A model generated the notes under the pieces. That model was given only the letters and a program-made list of their open reading frames with translations. It made no database searches and was not told the DNA's origin. From Xanthomonas sp. 3793 (GTDB lineage Bacteria; Pseudomonadota; Gammaproteobacteria; Xanthomonadales; Xanthomonadaceae): DNA of 64,000 nucleotides. The stretch covers positions 558,001 through 622,000 of the forward strand of contig NZ_JANTYU010000002.1 of the NCBI RefSeq assembly GCF_024806835.1, in the 5' to 3' direction. Shown in pieces: positions 7,591-17,077 of this stretch (position 1 is the stretch's first letter; every line of letters starts with the position of its first letter). Position numbers and translations under genes: made by a program.

Positions 7591-10004
7591 GGGGCCTTCT
7601 GCTCGGGGACGCAGGGCAGCGGGCCGACCCGCGGGATGCCGCCGGGGTTGGCCGGGTAGGTGAACCGCGCGCTGCAGCGGCCAGCGGGCAGCTCGACCAG
7701 GATGCGGTTGTCGATCTGCAGGTTGTCCAGATAGGTTTCGCCGTCGTAGCCGACCACCACGCGTTCGGCATCGCCTTCGCGCTGCACCACGCTGCCGACC
7801 GGCAACGGCACGCCCTGGGCGTCGTGCAGCACGATCATGGCCGCGCGTACCCGGGTGATGCCGAAGCGCACCGCCACCCCGGACTGCTGGCGCGGTGTCA
7901 CCGCGGTATCGACGCGGTCCACGCGCAGGTCCGCCGGCAGGCTCAGGGTGTCGATGGACAACTGGTTGCGCTGCCAAGACTGCAGCGGGGTGACCAGCAG
8001 CATCCCGCGCGCGTCGGTGACACCGATCAGGCGATTCTCCAGCCGCACCGGAATGCCGGGCTGGCCGTCGGTGGACACCACCGCGAAGGCATCCTGGATG
8101 TCGCGTGCGGCAAAGCCGCTGCCGTTCATCCACACCAGGCTGCCGCTGGCGCTGGCATAGCCGAAGTTGTCGCCATCCTGGTTGGCGACGCCGAGGTTGT
8201 AGCGGCCGATGCGGTTCAACCACCCCAGTTCTGCCAGGCCGCCGTTGGCGTCGTCGCCGGCACGCCCCTGCAGCCGCCAGCCGACCCCGCCCAGGTCGCC
8301 GTCGCCGGGCAGCGGCTGGCTGAGGTCGGCCACGAACCCGGTGCGGTTGCCGTTGCGCTGCATCGATGCGCTGGCCTGGCGCAACTCGCCGAATGTGGTC
8401 GACAGCGACAGGTACAGGCTGCGGTCGCTGCGCACATCCAGGTTCTGGTTGCCGGACAGGTTGGCCGCCCAGTTGCGCCCGAAATTGCGCGACCAGAACA
8501 GGCTCGCGTAACGCGAGGTGTCGCCTTGCGGGTAGCTCAGTCGCACATAGCTGGTGCCGAGCGAGCCGATCGGATTGACGTTGACGCCGAATGCCACGCG
8601 GTCGCTGATGCGCGCCGGCAACGCGCCCTGCAGTGCGCCCAGGTCGCGATAGTCGCCGTGGGTGCGCTGGGTGCCGGCGGTGAGGTTGAAGCGACGGTTG
8701 TTCCAGGCATAGCCCAGCACGTACTGGCCACCGCGCAGCGCATCCATACGGCTATGCGCGTAGGCGACGTTGGCCACGCCGCCCACGCCGAGCAGCCACA
8801 CACCGCCCGCACCGGCATTGACCACGCCGCCGCCGGCCTCGGCATGCGCTTCGATGGTGAAGTCTTCGCGCAGGCCTTTGCGCAGCGTGGCGCTGGCGAC
8901 CGTGCGCGACGCGTAGGAAAACGAGCGCACGCCGTAGTCCTGGCGCAGATGGCCGATGCCGGCCGACCACTCGGAAATGCCGCGCGCCAGCAGTTGCGGC
9001 GTGCCATAGAACGCGAAGTCCAGCCGGCGCACCTGGCCGAACGCGTCGGTCACCACGATCTGCGCCTGTCCGGTGCCGCTGATGCCTGGTTGCGCGGCCA
9101 GCTGGAACGGGCCGGCCGGCACCTGGCCGCTGTACTGGCGCAGGCCATCGACGTAGAGCTCCACGGTCGAGGGCACCACCGCCTCGCCCAGGAAGCTGGG
9201 CGTGGGGGTCAGCACGCGATACGGCTGCAAGGCGTAGTTGCGGCCGATCTGCACACCGCCCAGGCGGATCGAGCGGCTCCAGTCGACAAAGCCGCTGTAG
9301 AAATCGCCGACCGTCAGGCTGGTGGCGCTGTCGGGGAAGTCCATCTGCCAGGCGCTGTCCAGGCGCACCGCCTCGCTGCGCCAGCGCTGGTCCTGCGGGC
9401 GGTCGTAGGCCAGGAACACCGCAGTGGTGTCGACCATGCCGCGGCCGATGCCGAAGCCGCGCAATTCGGTCGCCAGCGACACGCTGCTGGCCCCTGCATT
9501 GCGCGTGGCATAGAAGTCGTAGTTGAGCAGCATGCCCGGCGAGGCGGTGGCGCTGGGCGGCGCGACCTGTTCGGCCTTCAGCACCGTGGTGGAAAGCGAC
9601 AGCTGCGCCAGCGGCACCTGCAGCGCCAGCCGTTGCAGCGCGGCGTCGTAGCGCACTTCCACGTCGGGCAGGCGATCCAGGTCGACCAGCTCGCTGGCGG
9701 CGCGGTCGGCCAGGATGAAGCCCAGCTTGCGTAGCGTGTCGACCGAGCCGCGCAGGTGGCCGTCCACCAGTTCGAACGGTGCCAGGCCGCGGTCGGCCTG
9801 ATTGAGGGTGACATCCAGGTACAGCGTCTGCGGCAGGGCCGCCACGTTTTGCGGGGCCTGGTCGGGAAGTGGCGCCACGTCGGCCAGATCGGCGGGCGCG
9901 GCATGGGCCAGGCAGGTGGCGGTCGCAAGCAGCGTCATCGCCAGCCGGCCCGCATCACGGCGCTGCTGGCGCGGCCAGCAAGGTGCGTTCGTCCGCCTCA
10001 CCAT
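7587..10004 (-). CDS. Outer-membrane usher (archaic/Csu class)
   Basis: Outer-membrane usher that translocates and orders pilin subunits. The 805-residue protein shows PapC_N-like sequence after the signal peptide (LYLDVTLNQADRGLAPFELV), the barrel entrance region with VELYVDGLRQYSGQVPAGPF and IVVTDAFGQVRRLDFAFYGT, and a C-terminal plug/CTD ending in a Cys pair (GRCSARFTYPANPGG ... PLPCVPEQ). The start at 10004 has AAGGATCA just upstream and makes a 50-base overlap with the preceding chaperone; a downstream ATG at 9938 would leave too short a signal sequence. It is coupled by ATGA overlap to the tip pilin. Confidence 0.93.
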   Translation of the reverse strand: MVRRTNAPCWPRQQRRDAGRLAMTLLATATCLAHAAPADLADVAPLPDQAPQNVAALPQTLYLDVTLNQADRGLAPFELVDGHLRGSVDTLRKLGFILADRAASELVDLDRLPDVEVRYDAALQRLALQVPLAQLSLSTTVLKAEQVAPPSATASPGMLLNYDFYATRNAGASSVSLATELRGFGIGRGMVDTTAVFLAYDRPQDQRWRSEAVRLDSAWQMDFPDSATSLTVGDFYSGFVDWSRSIRLGGVQIGRNYALQPYRVLTPTPSFLGEAVVPSTVELYVDGLRQYSGQVPAGPFQLAAQPGISGTGQAQIVVTDAFGQVRRLDFAFYGTPQLLARGISEWSAGIGHLRQDYGVRSFSYASRTVASATLRKGLREDFTIEAHAEAGGGVVNAGAGGVWLLGVGGVANVAYAHSRMDALRGGQYVLGYAWNNRRFNLTAGTQRTHGDYRDLGALQGALPARISDRVAFGVNVNPIGSLGTSYVRLSYPQGDTSRYASLFWSRNFGRNWAANLSGNQNLDVRSDRSLYLSLSTTFGELRQASASMQRNGNRTGFVADLSQPLPGDGDLGGVGWRLQGRAGDDANGGLAELGWLNRIGRYNLGVANQDGDNFGYASASGSLVWMNGSGFAARDIQDAFAVVSTDGQPGIPVRLENRLIGVTDARGMLLVTPLQSWQRNQLSIDTLSLPADLRVDRVDTAVTPRQQSGVAVRFGITRVRAAMIVLHDAQGVPLPVGSVVQREGDAERVVVGYDGETYLDNLQIDNRILVELPAGRCSARFTYPANPGGIPRVGPLPCVPEQKAP

Positions 10005-10725
10005 TGATCCTTGCGATGATGGTACCGCGGCCGAACTGGGCCAGCGGCGCGCCCAGCGACCAGCGCATGGTCTGGCCGGGCAGGACATAGCCCACCAGCC
10101 CGTTCAATGCGGTCTTGGTCGTGCCATCGACCCGATGCTGCAGGTCGGCGACCTGGGCGTGGCCGTCGCCGGTGTTGCTGATCTGGATCTGCGCATTGCC
10201 ATCGCTGCCGGCAATCACCTGGGTGCTCAAGGTCGGCATGGAGTCGGTCTTGCCCGGTGGCAACAGGAAGATCGGTACCGAATAGCGCAGCACGAACTGC
10301 ATGCCCTTGCGATCCGCATCGGCGTTGGGCAATTCGTCGACGATGATCCGGTAGCAGGCCTCCTCGCTGGTGGGCGCAGGCCCGGCGCGAATCACCCGGA
10401 TCAGCTGGCGCTCGCCGGCGGCCAGCGTGCGCATCGGCGGGCTGATCAGCAGTTCCTGGGTCGGGTCGAGCTGATCCTTGCCGTCGCGCTGGGTCCAGCG
10501 ATACGCGCGGGTCTGCACCTGGACCGGCGCGCTGCCACTGTTGCTCAGCCATAGCCCGTCGGCCGACTGCTGGGCGCTCAGCGTCAGCGAGGTCGGTGCC
10601 AGCTGCAGGCTGGCCGCATGCGCCGGCTGCAGCGGCAAGCCGCTGCCAAGCGCCAGCGTCAGGGCCAGTCCGGCGCTGATCAGCCAGGCCGGCGTCCGGT
10701 ACGACAGGGGGTGGTGCAATGGCAT
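9955..10725 (-). CDS. Periplasmic pilus chaperone (CsuC-like)
   Basis: Periplasmic PapD-like chaperone of 256 residues for the SCPU pilins. The signal peptide is about residues 1-37 (LISAGLALTLALGSGLPLQPAHA). The mature protein has the G1-type strand and the conserved pattern GLWLSNSGSAPVQVQTRAYRW, LIRVIRAGPAPTSEEACYRI and FVLRYSVPIFLLPPG. It ends ARINGEADERTLLAAPAAP. It begins 8 bases after the major pilin stop and its 3' end overlaps the usher by 50 bases, so the genes are one transcription unit. A paralogue lies at 5465-6172. Confidence 0.9.
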   Translation of the reverse strand: MPLHHPLSYRTPAWLISAGLALTLALGSGLPLQPAHAASLQLAPTSLTLSAQQSADGLWLSNSGSAPVQVQTRAYRWTQRDGKDQLDPTQELLISPPMRTLAAGERQLIRVIRAGPAPTSEEACYRIIVDELPNADADRKGMQFVLRYSVPIFLLPPGKTDSMPTLSTQVIAGSDGNAQIQISNTGDGHAQVADLQHRVDGTTKTALNGLVGYVLPGQTMRWSLGAPLAQFGRGTIIARINGEADERTLLAAPAAP

Positions 10726-10733
10726 GCGCGCGC

Positions 10734-11258
10734 TCAATAGACGATCGTGGCGGTGATGGTGTCTTGGTAGGTACCGGTCGCGGGATTGTTGGCCGACGGG
10801 TTGGTCACGCGGCCGTAGACCGGATAGACCTGGTTGATGCCGGTGGCGGTGCGGCTCAGCGTATTGGTGCCGGTGGTGCTGCCCCACACCGTGCTGCGGC
10901 CCAGATCCTGGTACAGCTGGTAGGCGATGAAGTTGTTGGTGGTGACCAGCGCATCGGTGTTCTTCATGCGGCGGGTGGTGACGTCGTTGGCGGTGCCGGC
11001 ATTGCTGCCCGCGCTCAATGCGATGTTGTACGGAGTCAGCGCGGTGCACTGTGCGGTCACGCTGCCGTTGGCGTCGGCATTGGCGGTCGAGGTGGACAGC
11101 ACCGAGCCGAAGTCGACGTCCGTCGCGGAGGCTGCCGTGATCGTGCAGGCCTTGGTGACGGCGATCTTGACATTGAATGTGGTGGTATCTGCTGCACTGG
11201 CAACGCCAATGGTCGAGAGCAGGCCGAGGGACAGCAGGACAGGGCGGACAGTACGCAT
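10734..11258 (-). CDS. Major SCPU-type pilin (CsuA/B-like)
   Basis: Exported pilin of 174 residues and first gene of the pilus operon. Signal peptide about residues 1-22 (MRTVRPVLLSLGLLSTIGVA). The mature part has the SCPU hallmarks KACTITAASATDVDFGSVL, CTALTPYNIALSAG and a terminal strand TYQDTITATIVY. Two cysteines would form the conserved disulfide. The start at 11258 is favoured by AAGGAA about 7 bases upstream over in-frame ATGs further out. A sigma-54-like promoter lies at 11320-11334. Confidence 0.9.
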   Translation of the reverse strand: MRTVRPVLLSLGLLSTIGVASAADTTTFNVKIAVTKACTITAASATDVDFGSVLSTSTANADANGSVTAQCTALTPYNIALSAGSNAGTANDVTTRRMKNTDALVTTNNFIAYQLYQDLGRSTVWGSTTGTNTLSRTATGINQVYPVYGRVTNPSANNPATGTYQDTITATIVY

Positions 11259-11319
11259 GGACATTTCCTTGACCGGTCTGGTCATTGATGACGCGACAAC
11301 TCGTCGCCCTGCCTCCAAT

Positions 11320-11334
11320 GCATCAGCTGTGCCA
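11320..11334 (-). promoter_or_regulatory. Sigma-54-type promoter of the pilus operon
   Basis: On the minus strand TGGCACAGCTGATGC matches the RpoN consensus TGGCACGNNNNTTGC at all but two of the defined positions, with GG and GC at the required spacing. Transcription would start about 12 bases further, giving a leader of about 50 bases to the pilin start. Functional use is inferred. Confidence 0.65.
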
Positions 11335-11576
11335 AAGATTACCCTGAATGGTTTGGCTATCTCGCTGTTTATCCTGCGATTCTGCGCGAAATTGCGATGT
11401 CTTTCGGATGACTTCGCTCAGGGGTTTCTTGACGCGGATGGCTGTGCGTCACACATGAATACGCGGTACCGTCAGTTTCCTGTTGCCCGGTCCGTTTCGG
11501 CGGGCTGGGCGTGCAGGATGAAAAAACGCCTGCGCAGGCCGTTCAGATTCAGCCCGAATCGGCGATAATCGCTGTC

Positions 11577-12353
11577 ATGAGCGTCAATCTGAAAACCAAA
11601 GAAGAAATCGAACTGATGCGCATCGCCGGCCGTCTGGCTGCCGAGGTGCTCGACATCGTGGGCCCGCACGTCAAGCCGGGCGTGACCACTGCCGAGCTGG
11701 ACCGCATCTGCCACGACCACATCGTCAACGTGCAGGGCACCATTCCTGCCAACGTCGGCTATCGCGGCTTTCCCAAGAGCGTGTGCACCTCGGTCAACAA
11801 CGTGATCTGCCACGGCATTCCGAGCGCGGCCAAGGTCCTGAAGGACGGTGATATCGTCAATATCGATGTCACCGTGATCAAGGACGGCTGGCATGGCGAC
11901 ACCAGCCGCATGTATTACGTCGGCACGCCGTCGGTGATGGCCAAGCGCCTGGTGGACACCACCTATGAAGCGATGTGGCGCGGCATCCGTGCGGTCAAGC
12001 CGGGCGCCACGCTGGGCGATGTGGGCCATGCGATCCAGAAGTTCGCCGAAGCCGAGCGCTTCAGCGTGGTGCGCGACTACTGCGGCCACGGTATCGGCAA
12101 GGTCTACCACGACGAACCGCAGGTGATGCATTACGGCCGTCCCGGCGAAGGCCTGGTGCTCAAGCCCGGCATGACCTTCACCATCGAACCGATGATCAAC
12201 GAAGGCACCTATCACCATAAGACCCTGCCCGATGGCTGGACCGTGGTGACCAAGGACCGCAAGTTGTCCGCGCAGTGGGAGCACATGGTCGCGGTGACCG
12301 AAGACGGCGTGGATGTGCTGACGCTGTCGGCCAATTCGCCCGCGCCGGTATGA
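11577..12353 (+). CDS. map: Methionine aminopeptidase type I
   Basis: Cytoplasmic metallo-aminopeptidase that removes the initiator Met from new proteins. The 258-residue protein begins MSVNLKTKEEIELMRIAGRL and carries the metal-ligand pattern NIDVTVIKDGWHGDTSRMYY (two Asp), CGHGIGKVYHDEPQV (His), TIEPMIN (Glu) and QWEHMVAVTEDG (Glu). No Shine-Dalgarno precedes the ATG; GATAAT ends 8 bases upstream, so the mRNA could be leaderless. The stop overlaps the glnD start by 4 bases. Confidence 0.97.
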   Translation: MSVNLKTKEEIELMRIAGRLAAEVLDIVGPHVKPGVTTAELDRICHDHIVNVQGTIPANVGYRGFPKSVCTSVNNVICHGIPSAAKVLKDGDIVNIDVTVIKDGWHGDTSRMYYVGTPSVMAKRLVDTTYEAMWRGIRAVKPGATLGDVGHAIQKFAEAERFSVVRDYCGHGIGKVYHDEPQVMHYGRPGEGLVLKPGMTFTIEPMINEGTYHHKTLPDGWTVVTKDRKLSAQWEHMVAVTEDGVDVLTLSANSPAPV

Positions 12354-14959
12354 CGGACACGCCGGCGGACCGACCCGACCCGGGCGTCGCCGGCGACGCG
12401 GAGTGGGCCGCGCAGGCCCGTCCGCTGCTGGTGCATGCCGACATGCGGCTGTGCAAGCGCTTCGATCAGGGCGAGCCGATCGAACGGCTGGTTGCGTTAC
12501 GCGCACGCGCGGTCGACCAGTTGATGCGCAACGCCTGGACGCGTTGCATTCCGGCCGATAGCGGCCTGTCGTTGCATGCGGTCGGTGGGTACGGCCGCGG
12601 CGAGCTGTTTCCGCGCTCGGACGTGGACGTGCTGGTGTTGGGCGACACCGCTGCGCAGCAGCACCATGAGCAGGCGCTGGCCCGCTTGTTTGCGTTGTTG
12701 TGGGATGTGGGTCTGCCGATCAGTCATGCGGTGCGCTCGCCGGCGCAGTGCACCGCTGCGGCGATCGATCAGACCGTGCTCACCGCCCTGATCGAGTCGC
12801 GCCCATTGGTGGCCGATGGCGAAGCGCGGGCAGCGCTGGCTGCGGCGATCGCGCCGCAATGGGTATGGCCGCCACGCGACTTCTTCCAGGCCAAGCGCGA
12901 AGAATTGCTGGCGCGGCATCAGCGGTTCGGCGATACCGCCGATAACCTCGAACCCGATATCAAGGATGGCCCGGGAGGCCTGCGCGATCTGCAGACCCTG
13001 GGCTGGATGGCGTTGCGCGCGTTCGGGGTCAAGGATCTGGAAGCCTTGGTCGGGCTGGGCCATGTCGGCTTCGATGAAGCGGCCGCGTTGCGGCGCGAGC
13101 GCGAAGAGCTGGCGCGGCTGCGGTTCGGGCTGCATATCGTGGCCAACCGGCCGGAAGAGCGGCTGCGTTTCGATTACCAAAAGACCCTGGCGCAGCGATT
13201 GGGCTTTGCCGACGACCCGGAAAGCCTGGGCGTGGAAAAAATGATGCAGCGCTTTTACCGCAGCGCTGCATTGATCCGCCGGATCAGCGACCGGCTGCTG
13301 CAGCGCTTCGAAGAACAGTTCGACGGCGAAGCGGTACCAGAGCCGCTGGGCGATGGTTTCAGCCTGCGCCGCGGCTACCTTGCCGCCGATGCCGAGAGCT
13401 GGCCGGATGGCGATGTGCTGCAGGTGTTCGCGCTGTTTGCGCAGTGGGCGGCGCATCGCGATGTGCGCGGCCTGCATTCGTTGACCGCGCGCGCGCTGGC
13501 CGAGGTGCTGCAGCAACTGCCGGCCTACGACGTGGCCGATGCCGCCACGCGCGACCGCTTCATGGCGCTGCTGCGTGGCCCGCGCGCGGTGGAGACGCTC
13601 AATCGCATGGCGCGGCTGGGCGTGCTTGGGCAGTGGATTCCCGCCTTTGCCAGCGTATCCGGACGTATGCAGTTCGATCTGTTCCACGTCTACACGGTGG
13701 ACCAGCACACGCTGATGGTGCTGCGAAACATCGCGTTGTTCGCCGCCGGCCGCGCCGACGAGCGTTTTTCGATCACCCACGAAGTCTGGCCGCGCCTGCG
13801 CAAGCCGGAATTGCTGCTGCTGGCCGGGTTGTTTCACGACATCGCCAAGGGCCGCGGCGGAGACCATTCCGAGCTGGGCGCGGTCGATGCGCGTGCATTC
13901 TGTCTTGCGCACCGGTTGAGCGAAGGCGATACCCAACTGGTGACCTGGCTGGTGGAGCAGCACTTGCGCATGTCGGTCACTGCGCAAAAGCAGGACATCT
14001 CCGACCCGGAGGTGATCCATCGTTTCGCCACCCTGGTCGGCACGCGCGAGCGGCTGGATTATCTGTATCTGCTGACCTGCGCCGATATCGCCGGCACCAG
14101 CCCCAAACTGTGGAACGCGTGGAAGGACCGCCTGCTGGCGGACCTGTATTTCGCGGCGCGGCGCGCGCTGCGCGAGGGCCTGGAACATCCGCCGCCGCGC
14201 GAAGAGCGGCTGCGCGAAGCGCGCGAGTCCGCGCGCGCGCTGATGCAGGCGCAAGGGCATGACGATGCCACCATCGACCGCCAGTTCGCCGGCATGCCGG
14301 ACGAAAACTTCCTGCGCTTCCGTCCCGAGCAGCTCGCCTGGCAGGCCGTCTCGCTGATCGAAGTGCAGATCGGCCAGACCCTGGTCAAGGCGCGGCGTGC
14401 GGTGCCGGACAACGACGCGCTGGAACTGTTCGTCTATTCGCCGGACCGCGATGGACTGTTTTCGGCGATCGTGGCCACCCTGGATCGCAAGGGTTACGGC
14501 ATCCACCGCGCGCGCGTGCTGGATGCACCGCACGATGCGATCTTCGACGTGTTCGAAGTGCTGCCGCAGGAAGGCTATGCCGATGGCGATCCGCAGCGTC
14601 TTGCCGCAGCGCTACGGCAGGTGCTGGCCGGCGACCTGCAAAAAGTGCGGCCATCGCGGCGTGCGGTGCCGCGCCAGTTGCGGCATTTCCGCTTCGCGCC
14701 GCGCGTGGAGTTCAGCGAAAGCGCCGGCGGCCGCCGCACCCGCATCAGTCTGGTCGCCCCCGATCGCCCCGGCCTGCTGGCCGATGTGGCGTATGTCCTG
14801 CGCATGCAACATCTGCGCGTGCACGATGCGCGCATCGCCACCTTTGGCGAGCGTGCGGAAGATCAGTTCCAGATCACCGACGAGCACGATCGCCCGTTGT
14901 CCGAATCCGCCCGGCAGGCCCTGCGCGATGCGTTGTGCGCCTGTCTCGACCCCGCCTAG
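12350..14959 (+). CDS. glnD: Bifunctional uridylyltransferase/uridylyl-removing enzyme
   Basis: Cytoplasmic nitrogen sensor that uridylylates PII when glutamine is low and removes UMP when it is high. In 869 residues: nucleotidyltransferase motif [15 protein letters not shown] at 79-93, an HD hydrolase motif [15 protein letters not shown] near 493-507, and two C-terminal ACT domains (about 690-765 and 797-869) for glutamine sensing, the second beginning [23 protein letters not shown] overlaps the map stop as ATGA, so it is translationally coupled. map-glnD-dapD order is conserved in gammaproteobacteria. Confidence 0.97.
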   Translation: MTDTPADRPDPGVAGDAEWAAQARPLLVHADMRLCKRFDQGEPIERLVALRARAVDQLMRNAWTRCIPADSGLSLHAVGGYGRGELFPRSDVDVLVLGDTAAQQHHEQALARLFALLWDVGLPISHAVRSPAQCTAAAIDQTVLTALIESRPLVADGEARAALAAAIAPQWVWPPRDFFQAKREELLARHQRFGDTADNLEPDIKDGPGGLRDLQTLGWMALRAFGVKDLEALVGLGHVGFDEAAALRREREELARLRFGLHIVANRPEERLRFDYQKTLAQRLGFADDPESLGVEKMMQRFYRSAALIRRISDRLLQRFEEQFDGEAVPEPLGDGFSLRRGYLAADAESWPDGDVLQVFALFAQWAAHRDVRGLHSLTARALAEVLQQLPAYDVADAATRDRFMALLRGPRAVETLNRMARLGVLGQWIPAFASVSGRMQFDLFHVYTVDQHTLMVLRNIALFAAGRADERFSITHEVWPRLRKPELLLLAGLFHDIAKGRGGDHSELGAVDARAFCLAHRLSEGDTQLVTWLVEQHLRMSVTAQKQDISDPEVIHRFATLVGTRERLDYLYLLTCADIAGTSPKLWNAWKDRLLADLYFAARRALREGLEHPPPREERLREARESARALMQAQGHDDATIDRQFAGMPDENFLRFRPEQLAWQAVSLIEVQIGQTLVKARRAVPDNDALELFVYSPDRDGLFSAIVATLDRKGYGIHRARVLDAPHDAIFDVFEVLPQEGYADGDPQRLAAALRQVLAGDLQKVRPSRRAVPRQLRHFRFAPRVEFSESAGGRRTRISLVAPDRPGLLADVAYVLRMQHLRVHDARIATFGERAEDQFQITDEHDRPLSESARQALRDALCACLDPA

Positions 14960-14976
14960 TACGACCGGAGACCCCC

Positions 14977-16143
14977 ATGGCCACCACCAAGAAGACCGTG
15001 CGCAAGCCCGGTGCCACCACCGCCAGCGCCGCACCCAAGCGCGCAGCCACCTCCACCGCCAAGGCCGCCAAGACGTCCGCAGCAGACACGGCCAAGCCGG
15101 TAGCGAGCGTCGGCAAGAAGGGTGCCGTCAAGACGGCTGCGGTCAAGAAAGCCGCGGTAAAGAAGACCGCTGCAAAGACCGCAGCCGGCGCGCCGCGTGT
15201 GGCCAGACAGGCGACTGGCGTGGTGTCGGCGCCGACTGCAAGGAAGGCCGCCGCCGCGAAGAAACTGTCCATTGCCGAGCAGGCCGTGCACAGCGCTGCA
15301 ACCCAGGTGGGCAGCGATGAACTCAGGTTCGGCATCGAAAGCGCCTTCGAGCGTCGCGCCACCTTGACCATGGACGAGATCGACGGGTCTACCCGCGCCA
15401 TCGTCAATCGCGTCATCGACGGCCTGGAAAGCGGCGAGTTCCGCGTCGCCGAGCCGGACGGGAAGGGCGGCTGGACCGTCAACGAGTGGCTGAAGAAGGC
15501 CGTGCTGCTGTATTTCCGTGTCAACGAGATGGCGGTGATCGACGCCCAGCCGGCGCCGTTCTGGGACAAGGTGGAATCGCGCTTTGCCGGCTTCCATGAA
15601 GCGCAGTTCCGCAAGGCCGGCGTGCGCGTGGTGCCCGGCGCGGCGGCGCGGCGCGGCACCTATTTCGGCAAGGATGTGGTGCTGATGCCGAGCTTCACCA
15701 ACATCGGTGCCTATGTCGGCGAAGGCACCATGGTCGATACCTGGGCCACGGTGGGATCGTGCGCGCAGATCGGCAAGCACTGCCATCTGTCCGGCGGTGC
15801 CGGCATCGGTGGCGTGCTCGAGCCGCTGCAGGCCAGCCCGACCATCATCGAAGACCACTGCTTTATCGGTGCGCGTTCGGAAGTGGTCGAAGGCGTGGTC
15901 ATCGGCCACCACAGTGTGATCGGCATGGGCGTGTTCATTTCGCAGAGCACGCGCATCTACAACCGCGCCACCGGCGAGATCTCCTACGGTTATGTGCCGC
16001 CGTATAGCGTGGTGGTGTCCGGCCAGCTGCCGTCCAAGGACGGGTCGCATTCGCTGTATTGCGCAGTGATCGTCAAGCAGGTCGATGCCAGGACGCGCAG
16101 CAAGACCAGCGTCAACGAACTGTTGCGCGGTTTGGCCGATTGA
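14977..16143 (+). CDS. dapD: Tetrahydrodipicolinate N-succinyltransferase with H1-like N-terminal tail
   Basis: Cytoplasmic acyltransferase of the succinylase branch of lysine/meso-diaminopimelate synthesis: tetrahydrodipicolinate plus succinyl-CoA. The catalytic core begins near residue 116 ([16 protein letters not shown] aligns with the E. coli N-terminus) and has the left-handed beta-helix with [20 protein letters not shown] and [20 protein letters not shown]. The total is 388 residues versus about 274 usually: the first about 110 are an Ala/Lys/Thr-rich extension ([35 protein letters not shown]) like an H1-type histone tail. The start has GGAG 7 bases upstream. A GTG at 15307 could give a core-sized protein but has no Shine-Dalgarno. 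Confidence 0.95.
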   Translation: MATTKKTVRKPGATTASAAPKRAATSTAKAAKTSAADTAKPVASVGKKGAVKTAAVKKAAVKKTAAKTAAGAPRVARQATGVVSAPTARKAAAAKKLSIAEQAVHSAATQVGSDELRFGIESAFERRATLTMDEIDGSTRAIVNRVIDGLESGEFRVAEPDGKGGWTVNEWLKKAVLLYFRVNEMAVIDAQPAPFWDKVESRFAGFHEAQFRKAGVRVVPGAAARRGTYFGKDVVLMPSFTNIGAYVGEGTMVDTWATVGSCAQIGKHCHLSGGAGIGGVLEPLQASPTIIEDHCFIGARSEVVEGVVIGHHSVIGMGVFISQSTRIYNRATGEISYGYVPPYSVVVSGQLPSKDGSHSLYCAVIVKQVDARTRSKTSVNELLRGLAD

Positions 16144-16613
16144 GTGCCGCACACGCGCCTGCCGGCACGCTGCTGTCGCGTCCGGCCAGTGGCTGGATGC
16201 GGTGGGGCATCCCGGCGCTGTGGCTGGGATGGGCTGCGGTCTACGTGATGGGCTCGCTGGTGCGCGACGGCGTCCCGCAGCAGCTGGATGTGCGGCGCTG
16301 GCTGGCGCCTGTCGCGCTGGTGGGGCTGGCCGTGCGGCACCTCGTGTCATGCAGGCGGTGGGCGCAGGTGCGCGATGCCGGCGATGCGCTGGAGATCACC
16401 CGGCAGGGGCGATCGCAGCGCGTGGACCTTGCGCAATTGCGTGCGGCGGTTCCTGCCTGGCTGCTCCCGCCGACGCGGCTGGCATTGAAATTCCACGGTG
16501 AGCGCACTCAGGTGGTGTTCCTGCCCGCACACGGGCTGGACCCCGCCGAGTTGGCCACCACCTTGCTGACGCGTGCGGGCGCGCGCCAGGCAGTTGAAGA
16601 GAGCACGACATGA
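16140..16613 (+). CDS. Small membrane protein with two N-terminal helices
   Basis: Unrecognised 157-residue protein. A TTG at 16140 overlaps the dapD stop (TTGA) and is the most economical start; no ATG is available near. Residues about 20-42 ([20 protein letters not shown]) and 55-72 ([15 protein letters not shown]) are predicted membrane helices. The rest is a cytoplasmic region of PH-like alternation ([38 protein letters not shown]). Its last 4 bases overlap the next gene. Position inside dapD-arsC-like-dapE suggests co-transcription, not function. Confidence 0.65.
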   Translation: MSAAHAPAGTLLSRPASGWMRWGIPALWLGWAAVYVMGSLVRDGVPQQLDVRRWLAPVALVGLAVRHLVSCRRWAQVRDAGDALEITRQGRSQRVDLAQLRAAVPAWLLPPTRLALKFHGERTQVVFLPAHGLDPAELATTLLTRAGARQAVEESTT

Positions 16614-16966
16614 CCACGCTATATGGATTGAAGAACTGCGATACCTGCAAGAAAGCCACCAAGTGGCTGGACCGCTTCGGTGTCGCCTATACGTTTGTGG
16701 ATTACCGCGACAACAAGCCGTCGCCGGAGACGCTGCTGGAGTGGGCCGGCAAGGCCGGAGGATTCGATGCCTTGATCAACAAGTCGTCTACCACCTGGCG
16801 GCAGTTGCCCGACAACAAGAAGGCGCCCGGCTCGGAGGCGGAGTGGAAGCTGCTGCTGCGCGAGTATCCGCAACTGATTCGTCGTCCGGTAGTGGTGAGT
16901 GACGATGGAGCCCTGACCCAGGGCTTTTCCGATAACGGCTTCAAGCAGCGCTTCGGCATCGGCTGA
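16610..16966 (+). CDS. ArsC/Spx-like thioredoxin-fold protein (YffB family)
   Basis: A 118-residue cytoplasmic protein of the ArsC/Spx/YffB family. It starts [16 protein letters not shown], with a C10xxC13 pair on the first helix, and has the family features FVDYRD near 35 and IRRPVVVSDDG near 90, including the cis-Pro region. It overlaps the previous gene by 4 bases (ATGA). The YffB gene just before dapE is also found in E. coli, which supports the assignment. It may act with glutathione; true arsenate reductase activity is not implied. Confidence 0.88.
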   Translation: MTTLYGLKNCDTCKKATKWLDRFGVAYTFVDYRDNKPSPETLLEWAGKAGGFDALINKSSTTWRQLPDNKKAPGSEAEWKLLLREYPQLIRRPVVVSDDGALTQGFSDNGFKQRFGIG

Positions 16967-17077
16967 GTCGCGCAGCTGCATGCAGACTGCGGCGACGCTG
17001 CAGGCCTGCGCCTGCTGTTTCGATGGTGCAGGATCAACTCACGCCGCCAGCGGCGGCCTCCACGCAGGTGATGTTCC

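Noticed and set aside
12497..14533. Minus-strand 678-codon frame across glnD
   Set aside because: Antisense shadow of GlnD, with His/Gln-rich low-complexity sequence and no domain.
15307..15309. GTG as the DapD start, removing the Lys/Ala tail
   Set aside because: No Shine-Dalgarno precedes it, whereas the ATG at 14977 has GGAG; kept only as an alternative.
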